Source of the DNA: Urechis unicinctus
Lineage: Eukaryota; Annelida; Polychaeta; Xenopneusta; Urechidae
Reading direction: 5' to 3'
Assembly: GCA_034190875.2 (NCBI GenBank)
Contig: CM067356.1
Coordinates: forward strand, 48,794,740 to 48,858,739
DNA: 64,000 nucleotides
Positions 11,756 to 24,050 of the stretch are shown here, one piece after another (the first letter of the stretch is position 1; the number at the start of each line of letters is the position of its first letter). Under the pieces are notes generated by a model. That model was not told where the DNA came from. It saw only the letters and a list, made by a program, of their open reading frames with translations, and ran no database searches. Position numbers and translations under genes: made by a program.

Positions 11756-13735
11756 AATAATACACCATTTGGATACACCACCTCAACACCCCCGTGCCAA
11801 ACATTCTGGCTCGAAGAGAGGTTTTTGTTTATTGCGGAATAGATTGATAAGTCATGCATAACAAATCTCTGCACACTGCACTCTGCAATTGGGATTGTTT
11901 ATCGTCAACCATTGGTCACAATATTTGCCTGTTCCGCCCTTGGACAAATATTCAACAGATCCCCAATGCGTGTTTATATCCCATCAGATGCTGATACAGC
12001 GCTGCATCGAGTTTTACCTTCGCTTCACTCAATAGAATGGGGGTACATAAATAATAGCTCAGCTATTTGTAACAGTTCTTAGTGCAAGTTTCTATTGACC
12101 CATGTACGCGGAACTCTATATAGGTAATGGCGTATATGATTCGATCAATATCTCGTATGTGCTCACTGTAACTATAGGGTGCATACTAATGCGTGTTGCG
12201 TACAACTACCACATTTATCGTTGATATCTTGCTGTTATTCCCGATTATCTTGTCATTAATAAATAAATCAAAGAGTTTTTCCTTCTCAGCGAATCAAGTT
12301 AGCAACGATAAAGGCATTTATTGTTTTATTCCCTTGGCTATTGCATTTATAAGACATACAGATATCACCGGAGCACGACTTGCTACTTGTGCTGCTCAAC
12401 ATGTTAGTTAATTTTCAAGGATCCAATGTGTTCTGTATTCCGAAGAAACCATTATTGGTGCATAAATGGATGTTGGTCGATCGATAGCGTGTAATAATAC
12501 TTCGTTATAGAAACTTGTATCCCTCATCGTTATGCATTCGGCATAGATAATTCTTAAGAATCCAAAGACCCTCAGTCTCTTCCATTACTTAAGCAAATTT
12601 ACAAATGAAACACAATCCATTTTTTTACCCTCGATTGTAGGGTCAAGTGGCACCTCACATGGTTCAGGCCATGAAAACGGATTTCTTGGTTAAATATAGA
12701 TCGACAGTGAAGACAAAAGCATTGATCATTTTAATCATTCCAACATCATTGCCAATAGTTGCATTTCACTGCCCTTAAAATTATCAAGACTCTATTCAAA
12801 CTTGCCGCAATAATATATTCCGCAAAAGATAGCCCAGTACTTTTCATGAATTGACAACACCAACAGCAAAATGAATTGTATAAGGAGTGAATCAATTGAT
12901 ACAAATGTGTGTTATTTATTAATCGTTAATGGAGTTGAGGAGTCATCTTGTACAGCAAATGTTTCTTTCGACTTTACATGTGTTATCATAACGACACCTA
13001 CAACTGAGCTGTGAGATGTGCGCCTTTGGCAAGCAGTAAACTGCAAACGTTGGGGCGGGATAGAACCATGGGCCATTTGTCACATCGCGTCAATCAACTA
13101 GCTCTGAATTACAATTTGGAAAATTACAGCTGATAGTAGCATAAACCTCTGGGGAACTGCATATTTGGGAATGCTTGTCGTTAAACATTTAAACCCTAAT
13201 ACGAGCTGGATCGGTACTTTTATCATTCCTCGTTAGCAACTCACGATATCACTGAGCCCACGGGAGCATTAATAAATGCCACTCGCGACTAATCGCAACG
13301 CAATAATGGGTACGCAGCATTATTGCATGAGCTATCCCCAGCACAAGTAGGTAATTTTGCCATAGCTTGTAGCGATTGTGCAAAATCGCTATTTAATCAT
13401 CTTATACAATTTCAGTACTTATTCTTGATATTTCGTAAATCATAAGGTGCCACAATAGCGTTATTGTCCGTCTAATGATTGTTCACGTTAAATAGAGTGA
13501 GAAATGCGGCTACAAAACGTCTGTTACGCTTGAGACCATACAAAAGGAATATAAATGTACTGCGTTAGATGAAAACAGAACACGTAATCATCCGAATGTG
13601 TTCTAGGACTAGGAAATTAAATTTCCAGTGCTCGTACGTTGCATATGGCTAGCCACTGAATGCAACGACATATCCCGATTTGTGGTCGCATGGGTGACCA
13701 GGACAATGTTACCGTTTGGTCTAAAGGTAACCAAA
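11756..13735. other. No supportable gene
   Basis: Short frames only, including a hydrophobic plus-strand one at 12193-12411 with no splice or start context that would support it. Confidence 0.4.
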
Positions 13736-13764
13736 CCCCCCGCCCCCCCCCCCCCCCCCCCCCC
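13736..13764. repeat. Poly-C tract (28 C with one G)
   Basis: A near-pure C run of 29 bases interrupted by a single G at 13742. It generates proline- or glycine-run artefact frames on the two strands. Confidence 0.97.
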
Positions 13765-14249
13765 TTTCCAACAAACTTCATACAGACGTGTAGCCAGAAC
13801 AATTTGTATTACTTACATGGGAAGGGCCATTGCAGATTTTCCAACAATGTGCGCATAATTGTTTTACAAACTCGATGAACCATACTACAAAGGTGGTCGT
13901 CCGTGACTTATATGCGAGTTCATCAGCTTTTAAGACCATGTATTAAGCTGATGTGACGTCATGCATTATACGCTTGTATAGTATGGGACTAAAGGATCAT
14001 GTAAAAAACGTACAATAGCGAAATGATTGGATATTCTATCCGAGGGTTTTGCCAATATGTTCTAATGTGTGGAGTTACCTTGCTTACCTTAAGGCATAAC
14101 AAAACCATTATGAATATGTACACCTGGGGAATTATGTAACATGTATTATCAACAACACAAGAAACCTATGACTGAATTTAATCTATCTGACAAAGGAACA
14201 TATTCTGCTGTCCCCAAGCACGTACAAAGCAGCCTTATACAAGCCTTCT
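13765..14249. other. No supportable gene
   Basis: No recognisable element apart from a perfect TGACGTCA palindrome at 13954-13961. Confidence 0.4.
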
Positions 14250-14525
14250 TCATATCTCAGTTGTTTCCTTGACACGACATAGGAGCAGGTGCTCCATTGA
14301 ATCATACCAGTGAATTCCGGCTTTCTCTGCTGATACCTCAGCAAAGCAACAATAACGCACCAAACGCATCGTTCCTACCACCTGCAGTAACATCAACGGA
14401 ACATTGTCGCCTGGGAGAAGGAGTGACAGCAGAATATCTCTCTTGGTATATAGATGATTGTCGATGACAATAACTTCACCGATAGTCATGTTTCCGCTTG
14501 GCCATATCGTGCGGATCAATATCAA
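14250..14525 (-). CDS. Possible immunoglobulin-like exon fragment
   Basis: On the minus strand a good polypyrimidine tract (CTGTCACTCCTTCTCCCAG) is followed by an open frame containing CFAEVSAEKAGIHWYD. The spacing from Cys to Trp (13 residues), the Ala-Glu after the Cys and the I-x-W-Y pattern resemble B-C strands of I-set Ig domains. The frame stops 21 residues after the WY, before any F-strand D-x-Y-x-C motif, so at best it is a partial exon or a decayed one. A plausible donor (GAG|GTATCA) inside the frame would cut the Trp off. The resemblance is short and could be chance. Confidence 0.2.
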   Translation of the reverse strand: MILIRTIWPSGNMTIGEVIVIDNHLYTKRDILLSLLLPGDNVPLMLLQVVGTMRLVRYCCFAEVSAEKAGIHWYDSMEHLLLCRVKETTEI

Positions 14526-14645
14526 TGTCTGTTAATAGTTATCCGCGTAACACTAGGTACATATATGAACCAAATGAGGGCAATGACTGATCTGAAGCTG
14601 GTGTGCAGTAAGACGCTGCCGATCCTTACCTATACACATCATTGA

Positions 14646-15240
14646 TCATTGGGTTGTTTGCAGGTGCAAATCCCATTTGTTGGCATGACAAATTTTGGTT
14701 TCTACAAACACTCGGATCTGCATCAGCGTTATATTCATATGCTAATCTCCTGATGCTAATAGATTCATTATCAGCGGTTCTATATGAAGCCACGTGATAT
14801 GTGACACGCGCGTGTCAAACAGTAACCAACATATCTGCACCCAAGGCTCTTTGTAAGATAGGATGCATTGGGAGTAGTGCAATTGCGCATTAGTAAGCAT
14901 GTTCATATACCACAAGTTTTAGGTTGGGTGCTACTGCCTTATATATTGAATGACGCATCGCTGATTGTTGGTACTGTTCCAGCCACCTTGACATACCATT
15001 GACAGCGACAGAAATGTCGCATACCACGCACATCCACACATGCATTACTACAGATACACACGTGTACATGTACTCACTGACGCACATTTGCGCGCGCAGA
15101 CAAATTTAAGGTGCTTTCCAGTCACCATATACATACCTTATCAGATAGATGGTAGCAATCGATGAGAACAACTATCTGCAATTCACTCACTTGACAGTGA
15201 CTGGTGGACACATAACATAACGTACTGCGGACAGAGACAG
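14646..15240. other. No supportable gene
   Basis: Short frames only. The right end grades into CA/TA-rich sequence. Confidence 0.4.
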
Positions 15241-15254
15241 ACGTGTTGCATAGC

Positions 15255-15336
15255 AAGCGCACACTCAAACACACATGCATACTTACATACACCGTGCATG
15301 CATATACACATGCACACACATACACATATACACCAA
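15255..15336. repeat. Degenerate (CA)n/(TACA)n microsatellite
   Basis: CACACA and TACACA words dominate. It lies directly against the truncated 5' edge of the retrotransposon remnant. Confidence 0.8.
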
Positions 15337-15341
15337 TTCGC

Positions 15342-15758
15342 GCTACAGTTGAGTCTGTACTTCTGTATGGAGCCGAGACATGGACTCTGACCGCAAATCA
15401 AGAAAGAGCACTAGACGGCGTACATACAGGAATGCTACGGATGGCCCTTGATGTGCACTGGAAAGACAATATGCCAAACTCCCAGCTCTACGCTGCCCTA
15501 CGAAGGGTAACTGTTAAGATCAGGGAAAAAAGGATGAGGCTTGCTGGCCACTGTGTCCTCCACCCAGAGCTAGCTGTGAGCCCCCTAGTTCTCTGGGAGT
15601 CCATTGATGGAATCAGCAAGGGCAGGAGGAGAATTACATTCGTAGATCAGCTGAAGAAGGACGCAACACAACAGGAAACATCTGAGCTTAGAACGCTGAT
15701 GCTGGACCGGGATGCGTGGAAGACGACCATCAGAGTTTCTCGAGAAGGCGTCTGCTGA
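15342..15758 (+). mobile_element. 5'-truncated non-LTR retrotransposon, C-terminal part of reverse transcriptase ORF
   Basis: About 139 codons without a stop encode the C-terminal region of a LINE pol protein. Visible hallmarks are ESVLLYGAETWTLT near the start, MRLAGHCVLHPE in the middle, and LRTLMLDRDAW near the end, all typical of the segment after the catalytic reverse-transcriptase domain in invertebrate LINE families. The catalytic YADD region and the endonuclease are missing, so the copy cannot be autonomous. Truncation at the 5' side is the usual product of incomplete target-primed reverse transcription. The frame is continuous to a TGA with no frameshift, so the insertion is not very old. 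The upstream open frame from 15243 is microsatellite read-through. The exact clade cannot be fixed from this fragment. Confidence 0.9.
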
Positions 15759-15769
15759 AGACATCCTCT

Positions 15770-17497
15770 CGCTCAACTTACTAAATATTATAGTGGTTGC
15801 TATTGGAAAGTGCAAATGACACTTACTTGCCCGTATATCAGTTAAGATGACAATTTTTCTGACTTCATACGGATCTTAAGAATGATAGGAATAACAAATA
15901 TGTCACCTGAAATATTGATTTATAATCAATATATTGCTCCTGTTGCCAGCTGTGACACTATTGATATCGCTTTTGGTATATGTATATATACTGGCTTAAT
16001 ATGACCTATCGCGAAAGTCCAATAACGGCATAGTGGTATCATAAATCGCCAAATCAAAAAAAAACCTTACATGAAATTTGCCAGATTTCATTAAATCTCT
16101 AATATACACAGGGTCACAAACAACCTCGTAGCCAATTGATATCTCTAAGCATTTTTATGATACACTAATGACCATATGTGGCCCGAGGAAAAATTAAACA
16201 TCAGTCACATTCATTGGCCGCTTGCAATATGTTATGCAAAGTCAGGCCTCGGTGTTTGGGACAAAGAAAGCCTTGGCAATGAATATAATTTTTTTGCAAT
16301 TGCCATCGGCGCAGTGGTTAACATGTGTTGTCCAAGTACCCAACACTAGTCCCTGGTATCACTGCCCATCCACGATGCTGACATGATTTAGATTTATGGT
16401 CATCTAATGTATTTATTTCTTAAGCCACAAATGTCAAAGTTTTGGTTTATCATTTCAAAGTTCACGTTATCATGCTAACCTGCCAGTCACAGCAAGTAGC
16501 CGTTTAGAACATCTCAGTGTATAGACATTCATAATAACAAACACATGTCAGTAATCCGCATTGCTCTTTAATATGTTCTCTGCATTTATGTGGCTACCAT
16601 TTGCAAAAACACGGAACCTTTGTTTCTGTCATAATAGAGGTTCAAAAACGATTCCCCTTTAGCCTAGGGTACACAGGTTCAAGCAGTTCATCCGCTGTGC
16701 AAAAAGATGTAAACACAGCTTGTCCTCTATTGCGTAGTTTTGTCGTTTATTTATAACTTCAACAACGTAATGAGCATTTATAAATACCACACCATTTTAC
16801 AAAATTCAATATTCTGGAACAGCTATGCATTCCCATTCGAACATTTGCTGGTGGAAGTTAAGCACAAATGTGTAAGCTTAGTCTTGTTCACTCGACAGTC
16901 GACTGTGCACAGAAAATGATCGATAAATAGTGGTACTTTTACGGCTGATTAGTGCAGCCGGCATTACTTAGGATAACAGGACAACGCATTTGCTTCAGGA
17001 GATAACGTTTCACATTTCCTTTCAGACGGCCTGCTGGTGTATATGCAAACGTAGCGTAATATTATAGGACCAAAATTCTTAGAAAGATATGGACACGGAT
17101 AGTTGCAACATATGACCAATTTCACTACCTTTGCTCTTCTAAACTATCAGTTACAGAGATAACGGTAAGATAAATAAAGGATTTAAAAATGCACCAATGA
17201 AGTTTGCCATGGTTAACTTTTAGCTTGCCTTATACCCTTATTTATTCAATAAATATATCAATACCAAGCTATGGAATGTAAAAAACCCAAATTACCAGTA
17301 GCAATAAGATGACTGCTTCTGCGCATTTTCATGTTGCTGCTTACAGAGCCAACAATAATGTTCGCGATTTGTCCGTAGGTGTTACAGATATAAATGAACA
17401 CTGACTATGTGATAAGCACGTCATTTGGAGACAAACCCGATGATGGTTGTTACCAAGATCAAATACGACAGCTTGTTCAAATATCGACAGGCATTGT
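15770..17497. other. No supportable gene
   Basis: AT-rich sequence with short frames. I looked on the minus strand for a transmembrane or tail exon to follow the fibronectin-III-like exon at 17498-17875 and found none. Confidence 0.4.
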
Positions 17498-17875
17498 TTA
17501 ACACTCACTCTTATCATCCACAACTATAAATGCATAGTTTGTAGAAACGTTATTAAATTTACACATGATGTTAAGAATCGTGCATTCTGTCCATTTATCT
17601 GTGTGTAAATGTTTGATCTGTATGAGAATCGACCCACATCCTAAAGACAGCTCATTACATTGCCACATATTGTGATAAGTTTGATTAAAAGAATTCTCTG
17701 ACCAGAATTTGTAGGGTCCTTGATTCCAGTGGCGTACCTCATAATTGCCAATTATGTTCTCAAACACATTGACTGAGCGCCAAGAAACGCGCATAGTTTT
17801 ATGCTTCATACTTCCCACCTTGACAATAACGCATTGAGGTTCAGAAAAAGCCACAATAGGCAAAGAAGGATCGTT
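17498..17875 (-). CDS. Candidate fibronectin type III / cytokine-receptor-like exon
   Basis: A minus-strand frame of about 125 codons looks like one FN3-fold domain. It has an N-terminal EPQCVIVKVGSMKHKTMRVSW, matching the A and B strands that end in the conserved Trp. Next comes NIIGNYEVRHWN, matching the C strand with Tyr and an aromatic. Near the end is ILIQIKHL...KWTECT, in the position of the F-G strands and reminiscent of the WSxWS box of class I cytokine receptors. The usual FN3 F-strand Tyr is not obvious, and an extra Cys pair (CNELSLGC) is present. Possible splice limits are an AG just before 17875, with a poor pyrimidine tract, and a GTGAGT donor at about 17508, after VVDDK. No neighbouring exon is identified, so this may be one exon of an extracellular receptor or a relic. 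Domain resemblance is seen; function is not inferable. Confidence 0.4.
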   Translation of the reverse strand, partial: NDPSLPIVAFSEPQCVIVKVGSMKHKTMRVSWRSVNVFENIIGNYEVRHWNQGPYKFWSENSFNQTYHNMWQCNELSLGCGSILIQIKHLHTDKWTECTILNIMCKFNNVSTNYAFIVVDDKSEC

Positions 17876-17879
17876 ACCG

Positions 17880-20800
17880 GGTGCTTAGCTATTCATTATT
17901 CACCGGGTACATTCTACATAAGCCCATCAAACCATTTTCTCCAGAGTAGTAATTGTCAAGTAAAATTGAATTCCGCTCTCAATTGGTTAGCCTTTGCGGG
18001 AATGCACATGAGGTTGTTGCCATGCATGACTAACTTTTAGTTAGATTCATAAATTGTTCGAGAAATATCGATAATGTTTGAAGGAGTGTTTCCTACGCTT
18101 CGGCTCCCGGTATGCTTGAGTCATTTGAAAACAATTGGTTTGCAATCCTGGAAGGCAGTTGCCACATTGTATCTGCTTGAGAGTTTCCCAACACCATGCT
18201 AAAGTTGGTCATTCGTTGGAGCCATTTGATCACTTCCACCAGCTTATATCCGAGTCATTGCCAGTTTGAATCGAAATATAGAATGGTGTGTTAAATCCAT
18301 TCGAAGTCGAATTGAGTTTGAGCCATTACAGTATTATAAAATGTATTGCAAGCAACGTGTATATACATTATACAATACTGTTCAAAGCGGTATGCCTGGG
18401 TGTATATCTACCTCTACGAATTAAATATTTACGTAAGCTACGCAAAACGACAATGGGACGGAGAGTAACGATGTCTGACCCATTAGCCAATCAGGTATAT
18501 TCCGTTCTACTTAATACAATAGTTCCTGTTGCTACGTAAGCTTTAAGAAGAATAAGGATTATGCACCCAGAACTACACTTTGATAATGATCAGATTAAAT
18601 CTGTTGAAATAATGAGTAAATGATAATTACATTTTGTTGAGTCTATACCCAAGCACACCAATTCGTTATCAGCAGCAGGTGGTTGGTATTACAAATGGTG
18701 GCCTTGTTAAATGTTTGGGGAGCAGGTAAGATCCCCGAGGCGGGTGATCGGGAAACTTATTTAGAGGAGAAAAACATCTGCTGGTTATTGCATATCAAAA
18801 TACCTGGAATAAAATTTCAGCGTTACATGTGCAACGGAAAGTTGTTGAGGTCTTTTGCACCTGATAACTAGAGCGCTGATATTGAGCACGTCTTCAGTAC
18901 CTATAAGTGTTCTAACGACTCGGGGTTATTGCGTTGTAGTCTATGATTGCCACATTCATCAGATATGAGATCACGGAGTTCCATGAAAGTATGCCTCACC
19001 AGCGCACTACGTTACCCTGGGAACGTACGGATCGACATGCTGCAAAATGGCAATGATAAATAAGCCTTTTAAGTGTCACATGAACTGTAATTGCATTCAC
19101 ACACCAATCCAGCAAGCTGCATCAGTGAGTAACTATCGTCATCAATATATTTTCGACAACAAATCAAAACGATTTAAAAATTTCATTTTGGTAGCATAAC
19201 GATAGGCTAGCTAGCATATATTGGAGACATTCACCATCTTATATGAACAGAAGTTAATTCATCAGTGTTAGTAGTGCTTTTTGACATAACCTTTTAAGCT
19301 CCATTATGCATGAGAAAATTCCTATATTGAGTAAAACTATAAGCTTACTCCAGCTCACCGAGCGATTTATATATAATTCATGACGAATCAGGCCGACACG
19401 GAGGGTACCTTTCGCCTCCGACGGCTGGGGTTTATTTGTGCGCCTCGCTAAGTGTGCATAACTTCGCTTGGCAGTTAGATAATCTCTCAAATAATTCGTT
19501 TAAGTACTTTCATCAATCGGTGGATGCCTCCATTTTTTTTATTAATGAGAATTTTGCAGCCGGCTTGGCTTTGTAACGCTGGAGACCAAGGCAGCCACAT
19601 ATTACCGCTATTTTCAATTTCGCAATTACCGCTATTGAAGTTTTTGTCTAACAAGTTCGTGTGGTTTTGCGCAGAAACATGCGTCATAAGCTAGTTAGGA
19701 AAATGACCCTTCTTTATCAGACCCTTTACTGTAATATATATATTCTTATATCAAGGTGTTCCTATCGTTGATGTATAATTGATGAATGTCAGGTGAGCGG
19801 TAGGTGAAAGCTGTCAATCGCCAAAAGCTGTTGTAGATTTCCTCATAGTAAGTTTTACATGATGCAGCTGCGTGCAGACTGACGACACACGCTCTACAGT
19901 GATATGGTTTTTTCACAATACTACCCAAACCTTCTTGATGCAGATCAGATGTATGTGTAGAGGTGTATGAAATTTCGCGGCGTAGGGTTAGTTATATTGA
20001 CTGGTTGGAATAACGATACAACAGAGTTATCCGCTATGGGATAGTTATGCCATGTTGCAAACAAGTACGTTATGGTGTATGACTGCGGCTGTTAAGGCTT
20101 AAATATCAAGCACGATGCTTCCGATGATCTGCTCATACAATTACTATTGCGAAGTATTGTTTGGAATTGCCAAATGAAACTTTACAACATATTTGTCTGT
20201 CACCAACGCAGCACATTGTCTAGTATGACAGCAGCTTCTTGACGCATGTCCTCTAGTTGACCTCTGGTAGTCATCATTGGGACAGGTCTACCAGACATGC
20301 CGCTCTATATAATCTTCTTCGATTCATATTTGGCATATCGCATTGGACATTTGCCGGTAAGTGAGTTAATTATGGCTTAAGATATTCGACTGACATAAAT
20401 CTCTACTAATTTAACCTATTCGGACCGATAATGTCAAGTTGATTTGACCCAAATTCTGTTCAACCGGACCCGAACCTTAGAGCATCAAAGAACGCGCCAA
20501 CCTTAACTCGACGAACACATTACTGCCGATGGCGCCAATTACGCCAGTCGAGAGATCCCTGTGCTATATAAGCAATTGCGCCTGGAGTTTGTACAACTAT
20601 CAATATTCAATCAATAAGAAGTCGTCGTACGAAGTCGTTGCGTTGAATTTTTTTCTGGTGGTTGGACCTCACAATGATCATAATCGATATGGATGCGTGT
20701 TCTCACCTACATTCCAACAAGACGCAGCATTTATTTGCACCCTGAGATTAAGGGTAATTTCTCAGTCCAATGCACTTTCTTTGTCAGCCGCATATGTCAA

Positions 20801-21330
20801 GGCAATGTCTATGGCGCATGGTCCCCTGAACGTTATTTACTGCCTATTACCCATATGAATCCATCCACACTTGTTGTTTGCTTCTATGATGTCAACTTTA
20901 AGAATGATGCTTTTACAGAATTTAGAGTAATTTATTCATAGAATATTTATTAATCATCAATGTGCATTATGTTGAACTATGCCCCTTTCTTCCCTTTGGC
21001 TCTCGGCATCAAGATATCTTAGCTTCACAAATCGAACCCGATCCCACCACCTGGAGGATTGTATATCATTATATTGAAGTTCTCGTGCTGCCATGCTATG
21101 AACTTATGGTCACGGCACGCAGACGCAAACATCAACTCAATATACGTCAATTGATAACATCACATATCTCAGTTAATTCAGATCAAGTTTTAAATTCTGC
21201 ACATATGTGAACTAAATTCTTTGCAAAGAATACACTGATATTTCCCGCATATCGCCAATTCATTCTTCAGTCAGTGAGGCTTGGTAACTGCTCGCAAGAG
21301 TTATTGTCTTCATTTGTGAGAAACAATAAG
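17880..21330. other. No supportable gene
   Basis: Several plus-strand frames of 60-110 codons occur (18288-18539, 20529-20858, 20693-20941). None has a recognisable domain, and the last two overlap in different phases. Splice sites flanking them are weak. Confidence 0.35.
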
Positions 21331-21480
21331 TTGGTAACTTCTACAAATGAATGAAAAAAATCAAATGGCAACTTCAACAAATTGATAGAAAAATTAACCA
21401 AATGGCAACTTCTAGAAATGAATGTAAAAAAACTTCATGAAATTAATGAAAACCGAACCAAACGGCAACTTTGAGAAGGG
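21331..21480. repeat. Degenerate minisatellite (GGCAACTTC units)
   Basis: GGTAACTTCTACAAATGAAT, GGCAACTTCAACAAATTGAT, GGCAACTTCTAGAAATGAAT and GGCAACTTTGAGAAGG follow one another at spacings of about 35, 38 and 60 bases. The gaps between them are filled by A-rich sequence. About four diverged units. Confidence 0.7.
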
Positions 21481-24050
21481 AAAGAAAAACAAGTAAACAT
21501 TGATAATTATTATATTGTATATAGGAGCTAAACACAACCGTATATGTGATAAGTGAGGCTGCAACTTCACAGCATTCACACCACTGATATTGTAATAATT
21601 ATAACTCAATGAGTGGTAACGAAATTATTTTAGTTCTAAAGCGATATTGCGAAGTGATTACTACACAAGCATTCTCGGCTTCAACAACAAGGAAGCAATC
21701 TGTACTTAAAATCTATTGAGTTGGTGGTCACGCAATGTTGATTTATGCTGAACGCTATTAGTGACATACCACTAGATATGACATAAGAAGTAGACCTCTG
21801 ACTGTTTAAAGGCAATTAAATGGGGCATTCGGTTCCATGGGAGACTTAAAATGTTTTTCCGCATTATTATAGATATTATGCTGCAGTAGGTTGGTCTAGA
21901 AGCTGCCAGATTTTGCCTTTATTTCCATCTACAAATCACCCGCGATGCTCTATCGATCAGAATGGCATCATCATTACGCACACGCCACAGTGAACAACAG
22001 TATTGCCGCTCAGGCAAAACATTATCCCAAACACTAATCTTTCTCCACACGGCAACACTGTACTGTGCGATCATGATGAAAGCTGGAAAAAATATCGATT
22101 CATATCATGTTGAAAACGTTAAATAAATTTGATGGCCAATGCGCCTGTGCCATTATATTATCATGAGCAATCATTCAATGTTTCATAAGTGCATATGGTC
22201 GATTAATCGTATGCGATGCTTCTTGAAAACTGGTTTGCATGGACTGTGCATGTTTGCGTGGACATCTGTTTATATGTTGGCAGCAATGTATGTTAATGCG
22301 ACGCTTCTATATTATTCTATTCATTACAATGATAATGTATGGAATGCAACATTTGCTATCACAGCAATTGTCATAAATCAGCGACAATAGAAAACTAGAT
22401 TTGCTTAACGAATAAGAAAAGCATCGTTTCCCACTACACGTGGCCACCATCGATAGGTCACTGTGATGTAAACTAAAGAAACAATGTATTTCAGTCAGTG
22501 TTAATGCGATCATCTACTCAGGTTACCAGTCTGATTTCACTCCAGTGGCGTCAAGCTGTATAGACCAAATGTGATGAATTGTGTCCTACAATTTGCGAGG
22601 CTTTGCTTGAATATGCATGCGGCTGTTTTATTCTTGCTTGCAAACATTTATGAAATTTGTTGGAACAGCTCTCGTAAATATCTCAGTAACAATAAGAGCC
22701 TAGTAAAACCAAACTTCGATCTATTACACAGCCATCCATACACAAACGCATCCCACACCCACTCAAGCCTTCAGCGCAGCAAAGCGATAAATGTTAGTTA
22801 TTGCATGGTCACGTGGGTGACATTTAGATGCAAGGATTATGATTATATATGATTGTTACCTATTGTGATGAAACACAAATGCAATAATCAGGCGCAAGTT
22901 CACATATTTTTACCATAACAAAATTATTCAAGTGGTCATTTTGATTTTTTGGGCGACAATGTTTAGTTTTCCTATATATGCTTTATAAATACAAAGTTCA
23001 CCTTTTTAAAATGCTTATGGATCGTCAGTTTCCCTTTTCTCGGTTGATAGCAGGTTTGACTGTACTTGTGAGCCTTTCCAAATGGAATAAACTATTGTTC
23101 TGTAAATATGGTCGGTTGTTTGCGTACACCTTGTCTTTTAAGAACGGTCACCCAATCATCTTGACCTCCCTCAAATAACACAATTTAGCCCTTGAAAAGC
23201 CTGGTACCTGATCGCTTGACAGTTTTAAGTTACTTTTGAAATAATATCAAATTCTATACTGGCAACTGAAGTAGATATATGGTTGATTTTTCTTTCCATG
23301 TCATCCTGTGTGGAACTAATAAGGTCAATGACTTCAGACACGTGCTGATATTACATGCTGTAATAGCTTAGCAAATTGAAGTTAGCTTATGGTTGCAGAG
23401 TAACCGGATGCTTAAGTTCACTGAACAAGGTATAAAGTACCGCATATTGTTGCTGCTTTGTCAGCTTGTAGGGGGGACATTTCTGTAAAGCATTTGGTGA
23501 AGCTCTCACAAATATGCCTGCGAGGTGATTGTGCAATTTAGCTTGCTTAATCTAAATAAACATGATGAATAATGACGCTGTTACACTTGGCCGACAAAGT
23601 GGGTTCGCCATGTCTCTGTGCAATACTGATGGTAGTGGTAACTAGAATTCGTTTGCAAGCAGCTTGACAATATAGTTGTATCAGAATTGGTTATTTATCT
23701 AGAACATAGCGGACAGAAACATCAATCATGTTGTTACGTTTATAAATGTGCGAAAGTCATCGCAAACTACTGCCGCTAATCCTTGTTATAACGAGCATCG
23801 CGATAACGTTCGGGTAGTGAATTCCGGGTTTCAACGTACATGCACGGGATTTATTCAAACTACTGAATCTTATCAAGTGTCACAGAACGAAAACCGTCTG
23901 CGATCTGTGGAAGGGAGAGCTTCATTAATTGATTTCCAGCAACGGACTCATTTCAGGTAGTATCCGCACTGTAAATCAGCGCCGAGAGAAACCTAAGTAA
24001 CAACCATAAAAGTAAGGCTCCAAATATTCCTATAATGACGCTGTTACACT
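21481..24050. other. No supportable gene; left flank of the duplicated zone
   Basis: Short frames only. An exact 18-base word (AATGACGCTGTTACACTT) occurs at 23571-23588 and again at 24034-24051, where the large duplication begins. Confidence 0.4.

Noticed and set aside
13617..13878. Frames with long proline or glycine runs
   Set aside because: Produced by the poly-C tract at 13736-13764.
15243..15341. Upstream extension of the LINE frame
   Set aside because: Translated CA/TACA microsatellite, not part of the reverse transcriptase.
20529..20941. Two overlapping plus-strand frames, one with a Cys...Trp...Cys pattern suggesting an Ig or sushi domain
   Set aside because: The second Cys is only about 22 residues from the Trp, no further hallmark is present, and the splice sites are weak.
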